This document shows, in pieces, positions 55,700 to 64,000 of a stretch of 64,000 nucleotides of DNA. Position numbers and translations under genes: made by a program. Within the stretch, counting starts at the first letter, position 1; every line of letters begins with the position of its first letter. Source of the DNA: Hypericum androsaemum (lineage: Eukaryota; Streptophyta; Magnoliopsida; Malpighiales; Hypericaceae); contig OZ023181.1 in NCBI GenBank assembly GCA_963995505.1, forward strand, positions 9,482,221-9,546,220. The letters are read 5' to 3'. The notes beneath the pieces were generated by a model. It saw only the letters and a program-made list of their open reading frames with translations. It was not told the origin of the DNA and made no database searches.

Positions 55700-56620
55700 T
55701 AGCGCACCATGCTGAAACAAGTTTATAAGAGACTAGAAGTCTAGCATGGGTAAACTGGTGGAGAAGGGAGAGGCTTCTCACGCCGTCCGTCCGTCCATCC
55801 GGCCTGGCTCGGATTGGCACGCACGCACGCACGCACACGCGCGCGCCCCGCCCCACCCCATCCCGGGCCAGGCTCGGGCTCGGGCTCGGGTGCGGGTGCG
55901 GGTGCGGGTTGCGGGATTGTGGGAATTGTTCCAGGTTCCAGGGCCTTATCTTTTTAGAACTGGGCCGGACTTGTTGTAGCGATCCTAGGCCCAAAAAGTC
56001 CTCTGGGCTTCTTGGACTTCCGTTTGGACAAGCCCACGTTCTGGAACCTTCTCTTGCCAGCTGCCATTTGAATTTTAAATTCATGAGAGTAACAGCCTAT
56101 TTATGTTGGGAGTTTTATGGGTCTTGTAACAGCCCATTTAATGGGTGGGTTAATGGCCCTATTAAATCCGGATTTGGCTGTTGGAGGTCCAAGGCTGCCT
56201 ATAAAAGGAGCCCACCTCCTTCATTCCAAATCAGCCCAGCTCTTACTCTTCCTTGAGCTCTCTACTTCTCCCCCTATAGCATAGCATTTCTCACTCTCAT
56301 TGTGTCGGAGTTCTAAGGCTACGAAAAGTTAGAAAGGTGTACGAAAGTGCTTCCTTTTGTACACGAGGTTGGGCGTTGTACCTTGGGAGCTCTCTTACCC
56401 ATGGAGGCCTGAAGCATATAGGCGGGTAATAAGAGTTTAAGGGCACACGGCTTGCTGTGGCATCGTCCAGGATTGTATCCAAAAATTCTAACTTGAAGAC
56501 GAAGGTGTTACACACTTACCTACAAGTGTGATCATGAGCATCCTTTAAACTCCTCTCTTTATATGCTTACGATTGATATTTGCATGCTCATACCATAATT
56601 TACTAATATTTGTTTCAACA
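55700..56620 (+). repeat. 5' LTR of copia copy 2, 5'-truncated
   Basis: It aligns with 62699-63634 of the 3' LTR from TAGCGCACCATGCTG on. TATA box TATAAAA at 56200-56206. It ends TTTCAACA, followed by ATCTTAAACTCTTATTAAC as in copy 1. Confidence 0.9.
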
Positions 56621-56860
56621 ATCTTAAACTCTTATTAACTAGTTTTAAATATTAGTAAACTGATTTGCATGTATGTCGTAAGCATATTTCTGTGTAGCTA
56701 ATGCGTTCTGTATTAAACATTCTTTCCTACATATATTAATTACAGCTTTTAGTTGGCATCATTCTCGGTAAAGTTATTATTCGATCCTACTTAATTTGCC
56801 AACTTATAAAACGTGTTGGTTTCAATCCAGTTACTTACAAATTTATACTTGGTGATATAG

Positions 56861-57598
56861 ATGGCTGGAATTAACAACTCTCCCCCACTCAACAACTCCG
56901 GTGCGACAAACACCGATGACGACTTGAACGAAGAGGTTCCTGTCGTGAGGGCTAGCGGCGCTGAGGCCATGATGCCGGGTCATAGACACCCAATGCCACT
57001 GCCGTATTCTCATCTTGAGAAACCGAAAAAGTTCAAGAGTGGAAATTTCAAGAGATGGCAACAAAAAATTTTGTTCTACTTGACCGCCTTGAACTTCAGC
57101 CGGTATGTCAAGGAGGAGAAACCCAAAGAGAATGTGAGTGATCCACATCAAACTGCGATCCACAGCGCATGGGTACATGAAGATTACCTATGTCGTAACT
57201 ATATATTGGGTTCGCTCGATGATGCGCTTTACGATGTGTACTATACCAAAGAAACGTCAAAGGATCTTTGGGAATCGTTGGAGCACAAATATAAGGTTGA
57301 CGACGCCGGTGCAAAGAAATTTGTGGTCAGGCGCTTCCACGACTATCGGATGGTCGATGGAAAGAGCGTTGTGGAACAATGCGAAGAGTTGTAATTGATC
57401 TTTCATGATCTTGCAACAGAGGAAATGGCCATCAATGATGCCCTCCAAGTGGCGGTTGTAATTGAGAAATTACCACCATCTTGGAAGGACTTCAAGATGT
57501 ACCTCAAGCACAAGAGGAAGAAGATGACTCTCGAGGACCTTATCCGAAGGTTGCGCATCGAGTAAGATAACCGAAAGGTTGATAAGAAACCAAGTGGC
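56861..57598 (+). pseudogene. Gag of copia copy 2
   Basis: The ATG at 56861 gives MAGINNSPPLNNSGATNTDD and then the same gag as copy 1. A TAA replaces the Gln codon CAA at 57392-57394 (EEL-stop-LIF), and another TAA replaces Gln in RLRIE-DN near 57563. Both are C-to-T changes on the coding strand. The conserved gag core is otherwise intact. Confidence 0.9.
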
Positions 57599-58432
57599 AT
57601 GGTTGTTAAGGCTAATGTGGTCGAGACGGGGGGGGGGGGGGGGGGGAGCTCCCGTGAGAACAAGCAAAAATGCTCAAATGATTCCAAGGGAGATGCTCAG
57701 AACAAGAGCTTTACTGGTGCCTGCTTTGTTTGCAACAAGACCGGCCATCGTGCCAAAGATTGCTACAAATGTCTAGCCGCGGAGGGTAAGAAGACGGCAG
57801 GACCAAGCAAGTGCAAGAAGAAGAAGCCCGCCAATGCTAACATTGCGGAGGCTAGCTTGAGCTCCGACCTCGATGAGATGCACCTCACGGCCGTTGTGTC
57901 CGAGGTGAACCTCGTGGGTGGGAACTCGAAGGAATGGTGGGTGGACACAGGGGCTACCCACCATATTTGTGCCAACAAATGGATGTTCAAGACATATCAA
58001 CCGGTCAATGATGAGAACTGCTACATGGGAAATTCTGCAGTCTCAAAAGTTGAAGGCAAAGGGACGGTCATGCTGAAAATGACCTCGGGCAAGGAGATCA
58101 CCTTGACCGATGTGCTGCGTGTGCCCGAGATCCAGAAGAATCTCATCTCTGGAGTGGTGCTCAACAAGAGGGGCTTTCGGCTCGTGTTCGAGTCTGGCAA
58201 GGTTATCATGTCGAAGGGAGGGATGTTCGTTGGCAAGGGCTACTTGACCAACAATCTGTTCAAGATGAGTGTAATGACTTTAGCTCCAAAGGCAAAGTCT
58301 AATGATAAGATTGATGTGGGTGCCGCCAATAAGGCTAGCACAAGCAATGATGTAATGAATGTTGCCGAGAAGGCTAATAAGAAAGTAAAGGTTGCTTATT
58401 CTCGCGTGTCATTACATTTATGGCATGGTAGA
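57599..58432 (+). pseudogene. Zinc knuckle, protease and pre-integrase part of copia copy 2
   Basis: A single open stretch reads across a 19-base G-run (six Gly codons), then CFVCNKTGHRAKDC, WWVDTGATHHICANKWMF (protease active site intact), TLTDVLRVPEIQKNLISGVV and SLHLWHGR, where the solo LTR cuts in. This part has no stop, unlike copy 1. Confidence 0.9.
57628..57646. repeat. 19-base poly(G) run
   Basis: Copy 1 has six G at the same site. It is within the gag-knuckle linker. Confidence 0.9.
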
Positions 58433-59229
58433 TGATATGAATATGAAGAGCACTCATATGATTATTTCAAGTGCCAATCTGACCAAGTGAGAGAACACAC
58501 ACAAAGCGCTTCAAGTCATAACTTAATTGGCTGATTTCCAAGCATACTTTGGGGAGTTGGGCTCAAGCAAATTTATTAAAGTCCATGGACCAAGAGCCAT
58601 GAAATTCAGCTAAGTTTATGACCTTAAATACAAGTTCTAGAAGGTCCTTTCAGCAGCAAAGATCTTGAAGATTCATTCTCTCTGATTTGGGGATTCTATT
58701 TAGGAAGTTTATTTCAGCCATTAGTTTTGATTAGGAAGTTATATTCCAACAACTCTTGGCTTATTTAGCTTGTTTGTCACGTTTTTAGCCTTCCTAAAAG
58801 GCTGAGATTTGTTTCCTTTTTAGTTTCCCTTTCCAGCCAGATTTTTAGGAGTTGTTTGATTTGGAATCTCTTTGTAACATTGAGCCTATTTATAGAGGCT
58901 TATGCAATGAGAAAAGGAGAATATTATTGATTGAAAAACGTGGGCTTTGCTCTCTTGGTTCTTCGGAACTGTTCGAACACAACGGAGGGATTCCGTCGAG
59001 TTCACTATCGACTTATCAAGCGGATCTTCATCACCGTTTGTGGCGTCTTCGACATATCAAGGTTCTTTGTTTCAACTCAAGCAGCGGGTCGCGGTCTTAA
59101 TACCAAGGTTCTTGTTTGGTTGTGAGCATCGGGTCGAGATCTCCATCACGAACTGATCTAGAACGATCTGGGATTTCACGCTTTGTGGCCGGGTCTCGTC
59201 GCATCGTTGGCGGGGTTCGTATCAGTAGA
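58428..59229. mobile_element. Solo LTR inserted in copia copy 2
   Basis: 58433-59224 (792 bp) begins TGATATGAATATG and ends TTCGTATCA, with short inverted TGATA/TATCA ends. GTAGA is present on both sides (58428-58432 and 59225-59229). Removing the insert and one GTAGA restores the LWHGRL-HVNYKSL reading of copy 1. It holds a TATA-like CTATTTATAGAGG near 58887 and no coding motif. Confidence 0.93.
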
Positions 59230-60444
59230 CTAGGTCATGTGAATTATAAATCTTTGCAAAGGCTAATATCACTTAACCTACTACCAAAATTCAACATCGA
59301 TCACAAACATAAGTGCGAGACTTGTGTTGAGGTCAAATACGCCAAAACATCTTCCCACTCGATTGAGCGAAGCACGGAACCATTGGATTTAATCCACACC
59401 GATGTATGTGATTTAAAATACGTACAAATGCGTGGCGGTAAAAATTATTTTATAACTTTTATCGACGATTGTACGAGATATTGCTATGTCTATTTGATGA
59501 GAAGTAAAGACGAAGCAATAGACATGTTCATTCACTATAAGAATGAAGTTGAGAACCAACTTGGCAAGAAGATCAAAAATCTTCGAAGTGACCGAGGTGG
59601 TGAATATGAATCTCCATTTGCACAAGTTTGTGCCGAGAATGGAATCGTTCATCAAACTACGACGCCTTATTCTCCCGAGCAAAATGGAATTACGGAAAGG
59701 AAGAATAGGACGCTTAAGGAAATGATGAATGCGATGCTTATTAGTTCTGGATTACCAAAGAATTTGTGGGGGGAAGCTGTGCTTTCGGCCAACTATGTGC
59801 TCAACAGGGTACCACACAAAAAGTTGGATAAAACACCTTACGAATTATGGAAAGGTCATGCGCCTAGCTATAAATTCCTAAGGGTTTGGGGATGTCTTGC
59901 TAAGGTTTCGATCCCACCTCCTAAACGGACAAGGATAGGACCCAAGACGGTGGATTGTATGTTTATCGGTTATGCACAAGATAGTGCTACATATCGATTC
60001 TTAGTACACAAGTCAGATAGCTCTGATGTCTACGTAAATACTATCATAGAAGCTAGGGATGCTTCATTCTTTGAGGAAATCTTTCCTCACAAAGCTCGAA
60101 CTGGTGTTGACCGTCAAGTTGACCAAATTGGAAGCAATGTGGGGGGAGAGGAACCTCAAGATGAAGTTGAAGAGCCTAGGCGTGGGAAAAGGGCTAGAAA
60201 AGAAAAGTCCTTCGGATCAGATTTGCTAACATATCTGTTAGAAAAGGATCCAGTAAGCTACAAAGAAGCAATGTCTTCTACAGACTCTGCTCTTTGGAAG
60301 GAAGCGGTGAATAGTGAGATAGAGTCTAACTTACATAATCACACTTGGGAACTAGTAGATCTACCTCCGGGTAGTAAACCACTAGGCCATAAGTGTATCT
60401 TCAAAAAGAAGATGAAGCCTGATGGTACAGTGGATAAGTACTAG
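59225..60444 (+). pseudogene. Integrase and linker part of copia copy 2
   Basis: Reads [64 protein letters not shown] and [20 protein letters not shown]: zinc site and DDE triad contexts all present. It continues open to DGTVDKY, where TAG replaces AAG at 60442-60444. The open frame also extends backward into the solo LTR, giving a chimeric start that is not a real gene start. Confidence 0.9.
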
Positions 60445-61103
60445 GCGAGACTTGTTGTTAAAGGCTACAAGCAAACTGAGGGTATTGATTATTTTGACAC
60501 ATATGCTCCTGTCTCCAGGAAAACATCTATTAGATTAGTCATAGCCTTGGCGGTTTTGTTTAACCTAGAGATCCATCAAATGGATGTGAAGACGGCCTTC
60601 CTTAATGGAGATTTGGAAGAGGAGATTTACATGGAGCAACCCGAAGAGTTTGTGGTTCCAGGTAAAGAACATAAGGTGTGTAAACTTGTAAAATCCTTGT
60701 ATGGACTAAAACAAGCACCTAAACAATGGCACAAAAAGTTTGATAGTGTAATGCTATCTAACGGGTTTCAGATAAACCAATGTGATAAATGTGTCTACGT
60801 GAAAGGAGATGATAACGACTATGTGATAGTTTGTCTCTACGTAGATGACATGTTGATCGTGGGTAATAATGATAATATCAAAATTACCAAGAAAATGTTG
60901 TCACAAAATTTCGACATGAAAGACTTGGGACAAGCTGATGTAATACTTGGGATGAAAATTACCAAGACTTCAGAAGGTTACGCGTTTTCCCAAGGTCACT
61001 ATGTCAAAAAGATACTTGACAAATTCGATAAGGATAGCAATGTAATTGCGAGAACTCCTATGGAAGTGGTGTCGAGTCTCTGCAAGAATCGCGGAGAGAT
61101 GTG
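60445..61103 (+). pseudogene. Reverse transcriptase part of copia copy 2
   Basis: [55 protein letters not shown] and [10 protein letters not shown] (about 60833-60862) are intact. The frame ends at 61103 after a small deletion (GEM-stop where copy 1 has GESLRQL). Confidence 0.9.
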
Positions 61104-61784
61104 AGATAACTAGAATATTCTAGAGTTATAGGCAGTCTAATGTACCTCATGGACTGTACTAGACCAGATATTGCAAACTCGGTTAACAGATTATCGAGAT
61201 ATACGAGTAATCCTAATTATGAACATTGGAAAGCGATAGTTAGAGTCCTTAGATACCTAAGGTACACTGCTAACTATGGATTACACTATATGAGACATCC
61301 AGCCATTCTGGAAGGGTATTCAGACGCGAACTGGATCTCGGACTCCAAGAATATAAAATCCACTAGCGGATACATATTTACAATTGGAGGAGCAACGGTC
61401 TCGTGGAGATCATGCAAACAAACTTGCATTGCTAGATCAACTATGGAATTAGAATTCATAGCGTTGGATCTAGCAGCTGAAGAGGCGGATTGGCTCCGAA
61501 GTTTCTTGGAGGACATCCCTATGTTGTCAAAACCAGTGCCTCCCATTAGCGTGCACTGTGATAGTCAATCAGCTATTGGACGAGCACAAAACAATGTGTA
61601 TAATGGAAAGTCTAGACACATACGTCGTAGACATAAATCCGTAAAAATATTATTGAGAACGGATGTGATATCTTTAGACTATGTAAAGTCAAAAGAGAAT
61701 ATCGCGGATCCTTTAACTAAAGGTCTAACAAGGGACCAAGTTGAGGTATCATCGAGGGGACTGGGTTTAAAGCCCACGAAATGA
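61104..61784 (+). pseudogene. RNase H part of copia copy 2
   Basis: [20 protein letters not shown], then [20 protein letters not shown] and [13 protein letters not shown], ending [20 protein letters not shown] and LKPTK stop. Here the Trp lost to a stop in copy 1 is retained. The domain is complete apart from being out of frame with the upstream part. Confidence 0.9.
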
Positions 61785-62383
61785 CCTAAACCCATGATGG
61801 CAACCCAACCTGGATCGTAAACCACGATCTGCAGGTTCAAAGGGACAACTGAATTGTGAGGCTAGGGTCGAACAAAGCACTCGGGATATTGAGTTCCCTA
61901 CCTATTCCTATGATGAAAGAGTGATAGACCTGTCCATCGGAAGGTTAAGCTATACGCTTTTAATGATCCTTATACTTTGAGTATATATATAACTGGGGTA
62001 TGGCAGGATACTCCTTATAAGAGATCACCTATATTGAATGTGAAGGGGCCGCTTCTATGAGATGAGTTAAGGGCTAAATCTCTAGAGCATTCGATGAAGT
62101 TTTCAAGGCAGTCCAGGGCCAAAATGGACAACAACGAAAGAACCGAGTAGTGGTTTGAGAAGGAGTTGTGTGAGTACCTTTGTCTTGGTATACATAAAAT
62201 GCCGAACAGTTCAAGGCATCGCGTCCACCGGTTGGCAAGTATATCCGAAGGTATTTCACTAAGGAAGGTTCAAGGCTTTCAACCACCTTTCCTGATGCAA
62301 CAAATTCTCGCAGAACTCTAAGTTGCATGTAGCATTGGTAGGCTCATATCATATATAAGCCAATTTGCATTCATGTGGGGGAT
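61785..62383 (+). other. 3' untranslated region and purine tract of copia copy 2
   Basis: Non-coding; it ends ATGTGGGGGAT at the LTR edge. Confidence 0.75.
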
Positions 62384-63634
62384 TGTTGGAGAATTTGTTT
62401 ATTAATCAAGGAAGAGATGGCCCAATACAAGTGAGTGTATTGGGCTTTGGCCCAAATATTTAATTAGAGGGAGAATCCTAATTAAATATAATAACTAAGT
62501 AATTAGTGAGCAACTTTGAGCTAATTTAATTAAAGATCACACCAATTGATTTTGGGTGTTTGTGAGATCAATACGAAGCTCGTTGATAGAGCTTCGTAAT
62601 GATATATAACACTTGCGAAAATCCAATTCTCGGGGTGAATAAAAATTGGCTTTAAAGTGGTATGGTTGTTATTAAAATAAGCACAATCCCACATTGGTTA
62701 GCGCACCATGCTGAGACAAGTTTATAAGGGACTAGAAGTCTAGCATGGGTAAACTGGTGGAGAAGGGGGAGGCTTCTCACACCGTCCGTCCATCCGTCCC
62801 TCCGGCCCGGCTCGGCTCAATACGCACGCACGCACGCGCGCGCGCCCCACCCCATCCTGGGCTGGGCTCAGGCTTAGGCTTGGGCGCAGGTGCGGGTGCA
62901 GGTTGCGGGATTGTGGGTTTGTGGGAATTGTTCCAGGTTACAGGGCCTTATCTTTTTAGAACTGGGCCGGACTTGTTGTAGCGATCCTAGGCCCAAAAAG
63001 TCCTCTAGGCTTCTTGGACTTCCATTTGGACAAGCCCATGTTCTGGAACCTTCTCTTGCCAGCTGCCATTTGAATTTAAATTCAAATTTTAAATTCATGA
63101 GAGTAATAGCCTATTTATGTTGGGGGTTTTATGAGTCTTGTAACAGCCCATTTAATGGGTGGGTTAATGGCCCTATTAAATCCGGATTTGGCTGTTGGAG
63201 GTCCAAGGCTGCCTATAAAAGGAGCCCACCTCCTTCATTCCAAATCATCCCAGCTCTCACTCTTCCTTGAGCTCTGTACTTCTCCCCCTATAGCATAGCA
63301 TTTCTCACTCTCATTGTGTTAGAGTTCTAAGGCTACGAAAAGTTCGAAAGGTGTACGAAAGTGCTTCCTTTTGTACACGAGGTTGGGCGTTGTACCTTGG
63401 GAGCTCTCTTACCCACGGAGGCCTGAAGCATATAGGCGGGTAATAAGAGTTTAAGGACACATGGCATGTTGTGGCCTCATCCCGGATTGCATCCAAAAAT
63501 CCTAACTTGAAGACGAAGGTGTTACACACTTACCTATAAGTGTGATCGTGAGCATCCTTTAAACTCGTCTCTTTATATGCTTACGATTGATATTTGCATG
63601 CTCAGACCATAATTTACTAATATTTGTTTCAACA
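62384..63634 (+). repeat. 3' LTR of copia copy 2 (1251 bp)
   Basis: TGTTGG start and TTTCAACA end. TATA box at 63214-63220. The GC-rich simple-repeat segment (62785-62905) differs from the other copies. Confidence 0.92.
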
Positions 63635-63742
63635 CTTACGGGCTGCGGCAATCGACCCCAAGATACAATGACTAGGCTGCTTCTAAGTTTGTAGCACAAC
63701 AATCCTCGAAGCTTCAGGCGAACCTTGGATTTTTGGACTTTT

Positions 63743-63744
<2 letters not shown>

Positions 63745-63800
<56 letters not shown>
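63745..63800. repeat. (GA)28 microsatellite
   Basis: Fifty-six uninterrupted bases of alternating G and A. The short sequence before it (63635-63744) shows nothing recognisable. Confidence 0.97.
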
Positions 63801-63802
<2 letters not shown>

Positions 63803-63856
63803 TATTGTTAAAGAATAATTATGCAATGAGTTTTCGGGGTGTGATGCAAATCAGGT

Positions 63857-64000
63857 GTACCTTTAATGTATACACATTTATCACACTCATTGATCTTAAA
63901 GCCATTTGACATCATTGTTTTGTCAAATTTCTCATGCCATTATTTCGGCGCCTGTTTCAGCCCGTACACTGACTTGACCAGCTTGCATGCCTTATGTTCT
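63857..64000 (-). pseudogene. Copia reverse transcriptase fragment running off the window
   Basis: On the minus strand it reads [19 protein letters not shown], a TAA where Gln is expected, WHEKFDKTMMSNGFKINECD and KCVYIKGT. This is the segment before the YVDD box. It is similar to but distinct from copies 1 and 2. Confidence 0.8.

Larger units (their letters stand above)
55700..63634 (+). mobile_element. Ty1/copia element, copy 2 (5'-truncated LTR, with solo LTR inside)
   Basis: Same family as copy 1 but in opposite orientation. The 5' LTR lacks its first 320 bp or so. Gag, zinc knuckle, protease, integrase, reverse transcriptase, RNase H, purine tract and a full 3' LTR follow. A 792-bp solo LTR of another element splits it at 58433-59224. 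Stops occur in gag and reverse transcriptase and a frameshift before RNase H. The stops are at different positions from those in copy 1. Confidence 0.92.

Noticed and set aside
59116..59224. N-terminal 36 codons of a 442-codon frame
   Set aside because: They come from the solo LTR; the real product starts much earlier in gag-pol.

Overview
The window is nuclear DNA of a land plant, most likely a eudicot. It carries an intron-split FCS-like zinc-finger (FLZ) gene and an intronless P-class pentatricopeptide-repeat (PPR) gene. Almost everything else is plant-type transposable elements: Ty1/copia, Ty3/gypsy, L1-type LINEs, a TRIM, Mutator-like elements (MULEs) and hAT-like elements. I cannot name the species. 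Only the two genes at 23.3-24.2 kb and 36.0-37.7 kb look intact; a receptor-kinase fragment near 5.1 kb is a pseudogene.

Layout. 0.5-5.1 kb: a degenerate minus-strand gypsy element with gag remains, an inserted solo-LTR-like block, and a 1.64 kb LTR with two tandem arrays; it abuts the kinase pseudogene. 6.3-8.9 kb: a 3'-truncated copia element. 10.3-15.3 kb: MULEs, including a three-level nest (MULE inside hAT inside MULE). 15.7-16.9 kb: a giant foldback. 19.3-22.1 kb: a small LTR element without recognisable coding capacity. 23.3-24.2 kb: the FLZ gene. 24.7-25.3 kb: a TIR element.

25.3-34.2 kb: a MULE that captured part of a PPR gene and was later split by a complete copia element with a perfect 5-bp target duplication. 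36.0-37.7 kb: the PPR gene. 39.2-48.5 kb: a mosaic of a copia LTR, LINE A, an Ogre-like LTR, LINE B (interrupted by a TRIM) and a copia 3' end. 49.7-52.1 kb: two MULEs. 52.6-53.2 kb: a 175-bp tandem repeat. 54.0-55.7 kb: a second gypsy fragment of the 0.5-5.1 kb family. 55.7-63.6 kb: a second copia copy, inverted relative to the first and carrying a solo LTR. The window ends in another copia reverse-transcriptase fragment.

The elements do not work together as a system. The region reads as a stratified record of insertion, gene-fragment capture and decay. The order of events can be read from target-site duplications (TSDs) and from frames interrupted by inserts.
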